A stretch of DNA of 64,000 nucleotides from Glutinoglossum americanum. Taxonomy: Eukaryota; Ascomycota; Geoglossomycetes; Geoglossales; Geoglossaceae. Of the stretch, positions 46,453-58,600 are shown piece by piece. Position numbers and translations under genes: made by a program. Numbering within the stretch: position 1 is the first letter of the stretch; each line of letters opens with the position of its first letter. The notes beneath the pieces were generated by a model that saw only the letters and a program-made list of their open reading frames with translations, did not search any database and was not told the DNA's origin. The stretch is taken from NCBI GenBank assembly GCA_020080175.1, contig JAGHQL010000089.1, positions 40,642 through 104,641 on the forward strand. Direction: 5' to 3'.

Positions 46453-48295
46453 ATGGATACCCCATCCGGTTTCCAAGAGGAGATCGACTGGATCCTCGCC
46501 CATGGCTCCTCTACAGAAGCCCCTGGGACTCAAGAACGGGAAGCCCTAGAGCCGCCCTTGGAAATTCCAGCAATACCTCTGGCACAGACCGAGGCCGCTC
46601 AAATGATGTCCTTAGATGATGTCAGAGCCTCGTGTCACTACACAGATGAGGGGACCATGGATAGCAGTCAGTGGAAATCCGACTCGAGCCTAGTGGATAC
46701 TTTTACCGGAGATGCCCTTGGAGGGCACCCAGGCACAGCTAAAGGTGATAACACTGGCTGGGGCCTAGCCGAAAAAAATGAAGAAGTTCCAAAGGAGATC
46801 GCGCTTTGGGGGGCTCTTCATCCAACGGCCCCTGCTTCTCGGCAAACGAGTGAAAAGAAGCCGTCAAAAGGCGCTGTTAAAACTCTAGCCGATGGGTTGA
46901 GCGTATTTCCGAGTAGTTCAGATGTCTCGTTCCGAATAAGGGGGAGGAAAAGATTCAGCCTCGAAAAGAGGATGGAGGTGAATAAGGTGCGCGCGAAGGG
47001 CGCTTGTATCTCGTGCAGACTCCTGAAAATGCCAGTGAGGGCCCTGTTGTCACTCGCGGTAACTAACCTCCATGGCTGATCGGTCGTAGTGCGGAGAGAA
47101 GGACCCGTGTAAGCGATGCATAAAAGAAGGGGGGTCAACGGAGATAGGGCATCAGCTTTGCATTAGAATCACCTTGAAGGACATGAGATATACTGATTAT
47201 GGCATGTTCTCGTGAGTCGTCTTCATTTGATTGCTAACAACACATGACCTAGGCAAGCAACTCCTTAATCGCACTAGACGAGAAATTTCAGCCATCCACC
47301 CGGAAGGACCCTCCGAAATTGCGCATCTTTCTGCGGTCGGTGGTGTTGGGGGTGCGCCTGCCTTGAGGGTATCCGTCGTGAAGGCTCACTTCGACGAGAG
47401 CGTGCGGCTGAGCGATACTGGGGCACCTGTGACAGCGCAGAGGCAGGGCTATGTTCTTGCCCCTAAAGAATTGCCAAGCAGCCAGTATTTGAAAAAATGG
47501 GCTATCGACTGCGGTTTACAGACTTACGCTCGGCCGTGGATTGCCTTTAGCTTGCGCTACTGTCAACATAGCCTTCCTCAAGTAAGTGCTCCCTACCAGC
47601 AGGAGACCTATACTAACGGGAAATGAAGTCTTCTTTGCTCCAGTCAGCCATCATGTTCTGGTGTCTGAAGGCCCTACTCAAGCGCTGCTTTTTCATACTC
47701 GATAACCCTGCAGGTACCGCAAGGCGCCTCTCTCCCGCTGCTAGTGGGAGCTTATTTGTGGCATCAAATGCCATCCAATCGCAGCTGGAAAACCTCCTTT
47801 CCCGGCTCGTAGCCAGAACTGAGCGGGGGTTTCTAGCGGAGCTGCACCGGGCTGTGTACGATTCGTCTTCGGCAGGCCGGGATAAGGTCCTGACTCTTTT
47901 CCTATCCATCTGGATATCAGGCCACACGTATGCCTTCTTTTCGGCGGTGGCTTCAGCATATGGCGGTATGTAATCCTGAGACATGGCGAGCGAACCCTCT
48001 CCGCGCAATGGACATGCTAGTAATAGAAAAAATGCAACCCACAGACCGAAAAGAGGAAGCGTTCTTCGGCCAAATGAGTCGGCTGAACCGCGCCATCCAG
48101 AAAGCGAAGTTCCGCTCCTCCTATCCCCTAAATGAGGCAATTTGGTCTAAAGTTCCTCACTACGCTATAATCGCGAGTGACCCAGAACTCCTGAAAGCCA
48201 TGGCTGAAATACGTACCTGGGAAAAAGGCAAGCCAAGATCCAACATCGTTCCGACCAGGATGAGAGGGGTGCTAACCTCAGGGTGGCGTCAATAG
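46453..48295 (+). pseudogene. Zn2Cys6 transcription factor-like gene, probably broken
   Basis: Exon 1 (46453-47034, ATG start) encodes an acidic Ser/Thr-rich N-terminus and the first half of a zinc cluster. A 55-nt intron (GTGAGG..CGTAG) joins it to exon 2 at 47090. The joined cluster reads C-x2-C-x6-C-x5-C-x2-C-x13-C (CISCRLLKMP then CGEKDPCKRC), the binuclear DNA-binding motif of fungal factors, unusually placed ~190 residues in. Exon 2 ends at a GTGAGT donor (47212), but the obvious acceptor (47251-47252) puts the next exon in a frame with an immediate TAA at about 47263, whereas the coherent downstream frame (47252-47584, then after GTAAGT..GAAG 47629-47960, then ~47960-48295) is in another phase. 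Either an unseen splice choice rescues it or it carries a frameshift. No middle-homology region was recognised. Confidence 0.6.
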
Positions 48296-48888
48296 AGGCA
48301 GAGGGAGCTAGAAGCCATATCGATTTCTTTCGGTCATGGCCAGAAGAACAGGAAGGCGGAAGTCAGGACCGGGCCAGTTGAGCATCCCTTTGGGCTAGTC
48401 TATTGTATCGCGATAGCAGCGCTGGGGGCGTGTTACCAAGGCGCGGATTGGGCACACACGCACACCAAGATGTATTTGGATTGGTTTCATTGACACAGTA
48501 TACCCTATACGATGTCTTAGTTACGGCCATTTTGAGATTTTCCTCCTATAATCTATTACGTTCTGCAACGATGTTCTCCCTTTTCCTCTCTAGCCCCTCT
48601 CCAACTATGGTGGTCCATGTCCATGTGCTAGTAGGTAATGCGGTAGTGGTGGTAGGAGTAGGAGGCTGAGGAGAGAACACTGGCGAAGTAGGAGTTTGTT
48701 AATGCGTCGCATGATAACACCGACACTGGGTATGTATCTAGAAGAAGGACACTGGGTAGAAGAAGGGGCTATTAACACTGGCTCGTCCGCGCCGTAGCCG
48801 CAGCCAGGCCGCACTTAAATAGCTTGATAACTTTTATTCATTCTAGATCTACATCAGACGTCAATTTTAAGAGCCATCACGTGAAGGT
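48296..48888. other. Intergenic
   Basis: A spacer before the DUF7924-like gene. It contains a short GTGGTGGTAGGAGTAGGAGG run near 48644-48664 and nothing else recognisable. Confidence 0.45.
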
Positions 48889-50118
48889 ATGTTCCAACTA
48901 TTCAAGGGTGTGCTATCACCAAGAACGCTCAAGATAGTTAATCGCACTAACACGATGATTAATGCTGGTGTCAAAATGCTCATGGAACCGACTTCATCCC
49001 CGTTATCCTCATCACGCAAGCAAACGCTTGAGAAAGCTCACAGACCACCCTCAGTTGCGGGACCCAATCTTTGCCCTCCACAGTCAGCCGTTCTTCCTCT
49101 CACCTGGGACAATCTACGGCGATTCGACATGGCAAGTTTATCGGGTTTAGCAAGTTCAAAAAACAGCGGGAGCTCTACACCCCGATCCCCTAGAAGCGCC
49201 ATCGCCGAGCGGAGGCAGCTCTCTACGAACCTTATTCATGTTCACGTCGGCCGAGGCATTCCCAGCTCTATTCCCGCTGGTATCAGAGAGCTAATCAAGA
49301 GGATGAAGGACATCGGTCGCCCGACTCCGGACCTCACTAAGGCGGATAAGAAAGAGATTAGAGCCCGCGTAGTAAGCATAGCGGCTAGATACGAGGACAA
49401 TGCAACCGATGCACTCCTAGACTTGGTGTTCGCCGAGCCTTGCCGGATCGACCGAGGTGCTTATCCTCCTCACCTTGGCCGCAACCGTGACTGCAAGTTC
49501 ATCAGAGGCTGCGTCCCAACCCGGGATGCCCTGGGGAACGCCAAAATCCAAGCCGCATTAGATAGGGTCGGGGCACCCAAAACCCCCAAGCCAGACATCG
49601 CCTTTGGCTACTCCAGCTCCGCTTTCTCTATAGCCCAGGCCCTTGTCAACACCGCCCATGACCGAATTGCACATATCTCTCAGGGCATTCTCCACCCTTT
49701 CATCGTCCTCGAAGGGAAGTCCGGCGCTACCGGCGGCACGCAAATCGAAGTTCAAAACCGAGCTGCCCGTAGCGCCGCCGCTCTAGTCCACTCGCAGCGT
49801 ACCTTGCACGCATCTGCGCACGGCGGCGATTTCGGATCGCCAGCGGACACAGCATGCTTCTCGTGCACTACCGACTCGACCACGGCGTACGTATGGATCC
49901 ACTGGTGTCAGGAGGAGGAGGGGGAGCCGCATTATCGTATGAAGCCATTACTCAGGCTGTTCCTGGACAACTGCAAGGCCGTGTGGAAACTTCGACAAGT
50001 GGTCGATAACATCTTCGAGTGGGGGCTGGGTGAACGGCTAGAGCGAGTGAAGGCGGTACTAGATCGGATCCCAGAGGAGCGGGCAGAGGCGGGAGGTAGT
50101 CGCAAGAGGAAGAGATGA
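48889..50118 (+). CDS. PD-(D/E)XK nuclease-fold protein, DUF7924-like
   Basis: An uninterrupted 409-codon frame. The first ~110 residues are low-complexity Ser/Pro-rich with SPLSSSRK and LPLTWDNLRRF, a segment I associate with fungal DUF7924 proteins. Residues ~120-230 are mixed helical. The core has KPDIAFGYSSSAF (~235-247), then PFIVLEGKSGATGG (~275-288) followed by QNRAARSAAALV. The D...ExK spacing with a trailing Gln/Arg-rich helix fits the PD-(D/E)XK nuclease superfamily, to which related fungal DUFs are assigned. The C-terminus is basic (SRKRKR) and could be a nuclear signal. Substrate and role are unknown; nuclease activity is inferred only from the motif. The start is the first ATG and could be further downstream. 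Confidence 0.72.
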   Translation: MFQLFKGVLSPRTLKIVNRTNTMINAGVKMLMEPTSSPLSSSRKQTLEKAHRPPSVAGPNLCPPQSAVLPLTWDNLRRFDMASLSGLASSKNSGSSTPRSPRSAIAERRQLSTNLIHVHVGRGIPSSIPAGIRELIKRMKDIGRPTPDLTKADKKEIRARVVSIAARYEDNATDALLDLVFAEPCRIDRGAYPPHLGRNRDCKFIRGCVPTRDALGNAKIQAALDRVGAPKTPKPDIAFGYSSSAFSIAQALVNTAHDRIAHISQGILHPFIVLEGKSGATGGTQIEVQNRAARSAAALVHSQRTLHASAHGGDFGSPADTACFSCTTDSTTAYVWIHWCQEEEGEPHYRMKPLLRLFLDNCKAVWKLRQVVDNIFEWGLGERLERVKAVLDRIPEERAEAGGSRKRKR

Positions 50119-50281
50119 GATCATCAGCTTTGTTGTCCCAGATCTTCTAGGAGACACAGGCTACTTTACTCTATTTCGGCGTGGCTAGATACGTGCTGAG
50201 AACCGGTGGTTAGAGCCGGGCACGCGAAGAGGCGCGGAGAGGGTAGTCCAGTTCCAGCACAGAATAGATACCGAAAATAAA

Positions 50282-50650
50282 TTAATCACGCTGCTGACGG
50301 GTTTCGCCCAGAAGAAACGGGTCATCGCCCTGACCATGTAAACATGTGTTTGGGGGTGGCCGGTCGCCCCACGCCAAGGGATGACTCTCAGTGGCGACGC
50401 ACTCTAAGTGGCGACGCGCCCTCGGTGGCGGTAAGTCATCCCAACATACTACGTGCGGCGCATGAGGCGCTCTAACGCTATCCCGCCGCAATCTAAGGAT
50501 TGATATCACCACTAGAAGTTCCATGAAGGCAGTCTCCCGCCAAACACCTCTTACGGGTTCGTCCCCAATGGGGGCGCGTTTCGTCGACTGTGGTTTTCGC
50601 CGAGATGTATTTTTAGAAGGGGCGTTGATCCTCTGGTTTTTGTCAGCCAT
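50282..50650 (-). CDS. Short basic ORF, uncertain
   Basis: 122 codons from an ATG at 50650. The N-terminal 35 residues are strongly basic (SRRKPQSTKR), followed by a short hydrophobic segment (ELLVVISILRL) and a Pro/His/Arg-rich end. A purine-rich tract lies just upstream. There is no recognised family. The C-terminal half is partly built from a short repeat (GTGGCGACGC on the + strand at 50391-50420), which weakens the case for a gene. Confidence 0.28.
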   Translation of the reverse strand: MADKNQRINAPSKNTSRRKPQSTKRAPIGDEPVRGVWRETAFMELLVVISILRLRRDSVRAPHAPHVVCWDDLPPPRARRHLECVATESHPLAWGDRPPPNTCLHGQGDDPFLLGETRQQRD

Positions 50651-50700
50651 CTGTCATGTCAAGATGATATCCAATAACACCCGATAGCGCCCAGCAGCCG

Positions 50701-50760
50701 TTTTTTCTCTTTTTCTTTTTTCCTTTTCTCCCTTTTTTCTTCCTTTTTCTTTTTTGTTTC
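50701..50760. repeat. Polypyrimidine (T/C) tract, 60 bp
   Basis: Apart from one G near its end, the + strand is only T and C, dominated by T runs separated by one to three C. It is low-complexity DNA immediately upstream of the 50650 start on the other strand. Confidence 0.85.
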
Positions 50761-52687
50761 GCCAGGCGACCCGTTCGGCTGTGGATCCTGCGGGTTGATT
50801 CTCTCCCCGGTCGGCGAATTATTCCGCACGACACGATAATCGATATTTTAGCTGGAGGCGCTTTCTTCTGAGGGCAGTACATCAGTACATGGCTAGCAGT
50901 GTTCTGCGGAAAAACTTCTCCCGGCGGAGTCTAGTTGGTCCCCTATGTACCAGAGTAGAAAACCGCATTATCTTGCTTATCTACGTCGAGCCAAAAATAC
51001 GAAAGGTTTCTAGGCCGATTATCACAGTCCCCGTGGATTAACAGGTTAATCCACTCAAGCTCCCCGGGCCCTTAATCAACGAAACTACTTGCACCACCAC
51101 ACGAACGGTGCGAGGCTGGCAAACGTGCGGCGTAGTTCGTATTCCCTCTCTCAACTACCTGCTTGAAAGACCAAGCAAAACCGACATCTTACATCCTTCG
51201 TAGGCGAGGGCGGTGAGCGTCCTGTGTGGTGAGAGTGAGATAAGACTGTGGTGTAGTGGGCGATCTCGTGGTTGGTGGTGCGGAGATCTTTCAGCTGGGT
51301 GGGTCTCCGCCCGAGCACCCGTCCAAATAGTTACCCAAATTTCTTACGTGTGGATCTTTCTGCCTTGTCCACTCTCAGCAGCGTTTCTTCTTTCCTCCCC
51401 CACGACCAGTTTAGCCCTGGGTTCGGCGCTGCAGCTTTTGTGGTGTGACTGGCATCGATTCGGTCGATCTGGTTCCTCTTCGGGTGAGGCGTCGGTGATG
51501 CGCATCGGTGATGAGCGTCGGTGTAGGACTACTGGTGGGAGGCGCGATGCACGATGGGAAAACGGCACTACAGTAACCCTGGCCGAACTAGACCGTAGGT
51601 CTAGAGGCTTGGTCCTTGGCGATGTATTTGTATTTGTATTTGTAAATGCGCCTATTCTTCAGCCGGCGTTTGCCATGTGGGTTCTTGGTACCCGTCCTCT
51701 CTCCTAACTAAGTGGCTAGATCTGTCGTGACAGAGCCAATCCCCGGGATCTCTTTAAACCTCTACTTAGCTAAGCAGGCTTAGCCATGAAATCCAAACCG
51801 TGTGAGCGTTCCTCTCGAATCCTCGTTCTTCAGCTTGGGTTTTTGCTTTTCCTCAGCTGCCAATCAGACAGTTTGAGATGCTATGCAGGCGTAGGAAGTA
51901 CCTACTATATTTACAATATGTTACTCAACCTTAATTTAATATCACTATCACCCAACTTCCGCATTTCTCCGAGGGAGGCTTGGAGACATGGTGTGGCGGT
52001 TTTTGCTTGTGACTGGTTGGGCCCTTTTTGGATTGTATGGGTAGCGAGGAGTGGCGACCAGACTCTGACCTCGTCTGCCGTTTAATGAGTTTGCACACGG
52101 CAGATGTTACTCAGCCTCAGGTAAGCACAGAAGCACAGGCAGTGTGAAACGGACTTGAGCGAGGGCTCTGAGTCATGAAATCTACTTTGGTCTGTTGTGT
52201 GGCTGCGTGGCGGTTGTTGTTAGGGCAAGGTAGTCTACCTCGTTGTAGTTAACCTACTTGGCTCTTTTGCATGACTATCAGCCCAGCGAGCAGGATATCG
52301 TGGAACTAGCGTTAGCGCACGCGACTGAAACGCTTAGTGCTTATTGCTCTGCATGGCCATCCCGTGGAGGTGAGAAGAGCCGGGATATGAGGCAGGTAGT
52401 CAGGATAACTAGCTTATTGCCAAAATAGCATACACACCGCCGCTGGACCCGCGAGGACTGCAAGGCTGAGTAGGCGAACTAGAATACCTGTCTGCCCTAG
52501 CTGTTCGGGTCCCATCCGTCCGTAATATGTCGGCACTTTGCCCACATTCAAAACGTTCAAATGCTTGCCTTTCCCCACCCCCTGCCTCGTGGAAAACTTA
52601 CGTGCACACTAGTTTCTTGGAGAATATATCTTCGAGTCATTTATTTACTGGACCTGGGCCGGCTTCTCTGAGGCAAGCGAATTCATA
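50761..52687. other. Upstream region of the glucan synthase gene
   Basis: 1.9 kb without a supported gene. It contains a TTTGTA microsatellite at about 51625-51645 and an AATATAT box near 52622, some 60 bp before the glucan synthase start. It is presumed to include that promoter. The ORFs here (for example 51213-51707, +) carry no recognisable motif. Confidence 0.45.
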
Positions 52688-55600
52688 ATGTGGAGCTCGC
52701 TGTGGCTTCTCACGCTTGCGTTCACGACGACAGGCGCTCTCATCTTCGACCCCGAACAAGTTGGCTTCAATCTCAACGAAAACAGAACCGCTTCCGATGT
52801 GCTAGGCTACTCTGGCAGATGGGATAACCACACCTACCAACCCTCCCCTGACAACTGGCGGTTTCCGATCTACTCGACATTTTTGGATCGGTTCGTCAAT
52901 GGCGACCCAGCGAACGATAACGCGAATGGCACATTATTTGAGCAAGACCTTATGGGCAATCAGCTGCGTCATGGCGGCGATATTAGGGGAATACTGGACA
53001 GCCTGGACTATTTGCAGGGGACGGGGGTTAAGGTTGGTCGGGCGCGGCGTGATAACGGCGCCTTTTGTGGGGTACATTGCTCTAATGTTTTGCGATAGGG
53101 AATCTACATTATTGGCTCGCCCTTTGTGAATCAGCCATGGGGGGCGGATGCGTATTCGGTAGGTTGGGTTGATCCACGTTCCGCACCGGGCGCGTTGCTG
53201 ATGAGCTGAAATCTAGCCCCTAGACCTCTCCCTCCTTGATCGGTGCGTTCACTGCGATCATCCTCTAGTATGGAAGGGGGTGTGTTTGCTAACTGGATTG
53301 GAATTTCTAGACATTTCGGAAAGATTCAGGATTGGCGAGACACCATCGACGAGATTCATCGACGAGGGATGTACGTCATTTTGGATAATACGTTTTCAAC
53401 GTGAGTTAAAGCTCCCTCGATTGGTCCGTTTCCCAGATACTAACGCATTTCTTGCGGTTTTAGTCTTGGAGACCTCCTCGCCTTCGAGGGATCTTTGAAC
53501 TCGACCGCACCCTTCAAAATAGGCGAATACAAAGTCCAATACAAGACCGACCGCAGATATAACGACTTCAAGCCGAGCAGCGATTACCTCCAGGAATGTT
53601 CATATCCGAAATTTTGGGATATTGATGGGTTCCCGCTGCCGAAGAGCGTTACAGACACTTTCAGGGGGTGTTATGACAGCGAGTTTGACCAAGTGAGGAT
53701 ATTTTCCCTCTGGCCTGTGGTGGTCGGGGAGAGGCTGACATAATGCAATCTAGTATGGCTACGACGATCCGTCCGATAAGTTTCCCGACTGGCAGCGACA
53801 ACTCAGTAAATTTTCTGGGGTGCAAGACCGACTCCGGGAATGGCGCCCTGACGTCCGTCAGAAGATCTCGCGTTTCTCCTGCCTGACGATTGCCATGCTG
53901 GATATTGATGGATATCGCATGGACAAGGCAGCCCAAATCACGGTGGAGGCCTTGGCTGATTGGTCGGAGAGTATCCGCCAATGTGCTCGCGAGCTGGGGA
54001 AAAATAATTTCTTTATTATGGGCGAAGTCACGGGCCCCAACAGCCAAGCTTCGATCTACCTTGGTAGAGGCCGCCAACCCGACATGGTCCCTAAAAATAT
54101 CACTGAAGCCTTATCACTCACCAATGAATCCGATGATAAGTTCTTTATCCGCGAACATGGTAAAAATGGGGTCGACGCGGCTGCTTTCCATTACTCGACC
54201 TATCGGACCCTTCTCAGGTTTTTGGGCATGGACGGTAAGATCGCGAACGGCCCTGATGCGCCTGTCAACTGGGTTGAGCAGTGGAATACGATGCTTAGGA
54301 CCAACGACCTAGTTAGCCCGAACACGGGGCTTTTCGATCCGCGGCACATGTTTGGCGTCTCCAATCAGGATGTGTTCCGTTGGCCGGCCATCAAGAACGG
54401 TACCGAGAGGCAGCTCCTCGGGACGTTCATCACAACGTTGCATATGCCGGGTATCCCGGCAATTTACTTTGGAGAGGAGCAGGCGTTCTACCTTCTCGAC
54501 AACACTGCAAGCAACTATCTATTTGGCAGACAGCCCATGTCAGCTTCCCTCGCCTGGCAGAACCACGGATGTTATAAGGTGGGTTCCTATCAATTCCCGG
54601 AGATGGGCCTCGAAAAAGCTTTGAACGGTTGTGCCGATGATGGCATCAGTCTAGACCACCGCGATCCCTCTAACCCGGTCAGAAACGTTATCAAGTCTAT
54701 GTATCAGATGAGGGAGAACTACCCTGTTCTAAATGACGGGTACCTCTTGGAACAGTTGTCAAATCAAACCCGCCTCGTCCAGTTACCCTTTAGTGAGGGT
54801 GCACCAACAGAAATCGGAATCTGGTCTGTCCTGCGTGGTTCATATGCGCCTCTACAGAATTTCACTAGCGGACAAGGCGATCAAGCAGTCTGGTTGGTCT
54901 ACCAGAACGATAACGCCACTATTAACTATAAGTTCGACTGTTCCAGCTCTGATGGGGCTCTCCTCTCACCATTCCCACAAGACAAGACCGTCAAAAATCT
55001 CTTCCCTCCGTTTGACGAGCACGTGCTTGAGGGGTCGACAGAGATACTCGGCGGTAACGATACGTCTCCCTTATTCAGGGGGTGTTTGCCGGAACTCGAG
55101 ATGCCAGCGTGGGGATATAAAGCCTATGTCCCAAAGGAAAATTGGATTAGCCCTGGACCCATGGTTACCAAATTCCTTCCTGGACATGATGCAAGGATCG
55201 AGTCCCAGGCATCGAATGGCGAGCTGGATATCGTCGCCATTGAACTGCAGTTTTCGAGCGAGATGGATTGTGCTAACCTCGTAGCATCGATTGATGTGGA
55301 ATCAGCTACGGAAAGCCAGACGGTGGCGAAGCTTGATGCCGACAACGCTAAGTGTGAAGTCATCGCTAACCCCGACGCTCCGGCAGGCCTGGGTGCCCCG
55401 CCATCAGTGTTCTCCTTTAAGGCTAACCTTGTGGACGTCTCTCACGGCATCCATACCGTCATTGTGAAGAATACAACCCAGAGGGATGGTTTGGGAGCTA
55501 CAGGTGTAGGTACCACTAATTAGAGTTTTGGAGCGCATGCTAAAATTTCCATCAGTCAGTGGACCGCTTCTATCTCCGAGTCGGACGGAGCAACAACCCG

Positions 55601-58600
55601 GTCGTATTCCCGCGGACTGCCAACTATAGCCGCGAGCTCTTGCACCGAGACAGTAGTGGCAAGTTATCTATATCGCATGCGGCTCCGGGAGCAGACAAAT
55701 TCCGCTACTCGCTGAACTGGGGCACTACGTACAGCGATTGGGAAGACTACAAGGGTGGCAGCACAACTTTGGCTGAAAAGGTCTGGTCTGGGACTAAAAA
55801 ACAACAGTGGAAAGGGGAACACGTCGTGGTGCAGTATTGGAGCAAGACCATCGGATCTAGCAGCCATGTTCAACATGGAGACGTTGGTATTGACGGGAGC
55901 CCGCCAAGGAGATTCCCGCACCTATTTGCCCACGGTCCTTTCAACGAATTCGGGTTCGACGTCGGACTTCCGGACCAGTTCAAATTGGGTAGTGACGGGC
56001 TTTGGAAATTTAACTTTATGGCGGAATGGCCGACGAACTTCCAGATAAATGTATGGGGCATGAACCCTGATGGGAAACCAGATATGACAGGTGTTTTTGG
56101 GGACGTGGACTTCGATATGGTGCTGGACAGGTTGCCGCCGAACACGCTATCCGCAGCTGTCATTAATACCACGCTTGTGCCTCCTTTTCCCCATCTCGCA
56201 TATCGTGTCGAGTTGAACGACGGTACCTATCGCTACCGACTAGTCCCTACTGGATCGAGGGCTGTCCAGATGGTTCTATACTTCCTTTTTTGGTTTATCC
56301 CTGTCATGACCGGTGCTCTTGCAGTCCTTGCATTCATGGGTGTCTTTTACAGGGTCAAGTTCAACAAAATTGGAGATAGCGGAGATAAGTCACTCATTCC
56401 CCTCGCGCTTCGGCGGAAGCTGAGGAGGGACCGGAGCGACAGCGAAGGACGGGGAAGTTTCATACGCCTTCGACCTTCCACGCCTCCTATTATTTTCCGT
56501 CGAGATTCGGGCGACACCATCAGACCAGCAGCGGGTAATCTAGTTACACGCCGTCGCACAGTCTTGATCGCAACTATGGAGTATGATATTGAAGATTGGG
56601 CCATCAAAGTTAAGATTGGCGGTCTCGGCGTCATGGCCCAACTCATGGGAAAGAACCTGGGACACCAGGACCTGATCTGGGTCGTCCCATGCGTGGGCGG
56701 TATCGACTATCCTGAGGCCCAGAGAGCCGAATCCATTTTCGTTACCGTCCTTGGCCAGAAATACGAGGTTTCGGTCCAATACCATGTCCTCCGAAATATC
56801 ACCTATGTACTCCTGGACGCTCCTGTCTTCCGGCAGCAGACTAAGTCAGAACCCTACCCGCCTCGAATGGATGACCTCGAGAGCGCTATTTACTACTCGT
56901 CGTGGAACCAGTGTATCGCGCAGACGATCAACCGTTTTCCAGTCGATATATACCACATTAATGACTACCATGGTGCAGTTGCTCCATGCTACTTACTACC
57001 AAACACCATTCCCTGTTGCCTGTCTATGCATAATGCCGAGTTCCAGGGGCTATGGCCAATGCGGAATGCCAAAGAAAAGGATGAGGTTTGCTCGGTATTT
57101 AACCTTAATAAGGAGGTCGTCCAAAAATACGTCCAATTTGGCGACGTCTTCAATCTCTTGCACGCCGGTGCGTCATACCTGCGGATCCATCAAAAGGGAT
57201 TCGGTGGCGTAGGAGTCTCGAACAAATACGGCGAGAGGAGTTGGGCACGGTATCCCATCTTCTGGGGTCTCCCTAAGATCGGGAAACTCCCGAATCCGGA
57301 CCCCACTGATACCGCAGAGTGGACCGGAGAGGTTTCGAACGAAGTCATACGGGTGGATCCGGATTTTGAGGCTAGCAGAGGCGAGCTGAGGCGGCAGGCA
57401 CAAGAGTGGGCGGGTTTAGACCAGAACCCTGACGCCGAGCTGTTTGTGTTTGTGGGCCGTTGGTCTATGCAGAAGGGCGTTGATCTGATTGCCGACATCT
57501 TTCCGGCCGTCCTGGAAGAGCATCCGAATGTCCAGCTCATTTGTGTCGGGCCAGTCATCGACCTCTACGGGAAATTCGCGGCCCTGAAGCTCGGAATCAT
57601 GATGGAAAAATATCCCGGCAGGGTATTCTCCAAGCCGGAGTTCACGGCCCTGCCACCTTATATCTTCAGTGGCGCCGAATTTGCATTGATCCCTTCGCGA
57701 GATGAACCATTCGGCCTTGTAGCTGTCGAGTTTGGTCGAAAAGGGGCCCTCGGGGTCGGCGCCCTGGTAGGCGGTTTGGGACAGATGCCTGGGTGGTGGT
57801 TTACCGTTGAGTCAACGGCAACGTCCCATATGATCCACCAGTTCAAGAAGTCGGTTAAGGAAGCCCTCACATCAGACCAGAAAACCCGAGCTATGATGAG
57901 AGCGAGATCCGCAAAGCAAAGGTTTCCAGTAGCACAGTGGGTCGCGAATCTGGAGAAGCTGCAGAGCACGTCGATTAGCATCCATGAGAAAGAAGCTAAG
58001 AGATCATCGACCCGCTTACTGGACCCGAGGACCGTCTCCCCAAGCTTTGCTCCTCCTCGCTCGCGTCGCGCTACTGGTGCATCTTCTAGAGGAGGCAGTC
58101 CAAGCCCGGCAGGCCAGAAACCACCCCCTGCTGGGGCAGCGACTTCCACTGTACCGCAGCGCACACTCTCCCTGGGGATCCGAGCCGGCCCTGGACACGC
58201 CACAAGAAGAGCTTACGTAGGAGCAGCCAATGATGGGCAAATCTCAGACATTGAAGAAGATGACGAGCTTTTCAACGAGCATCTCGAGGAGTACCTCGTC
58301 TCGCCGGACACAATCCCCTCGAACAGAGTTCAGGAGCATGGCGCTCCGGCACGACCCGGCTCCGCGCGCCTGCGGTCTCTTTCCCGTGGCAGGTCACCCC
58401 TCCGCCGCGAGCGCTTCTTAGAGCCTTCCACCCGTGATTCCTCGCCCAATGACACAGACCGGCCCACCGCGTCCCTCCGCAATGAGATGCTCCTGGAATC
58501 TCTTTCTCGTGATTCGTCACCCCATGGCTTTAATCAACACGCAGACAGCAGATCATCCCTTCGGCATGATCGGTACCTGGAAAACTCCACCCGTGACTCC

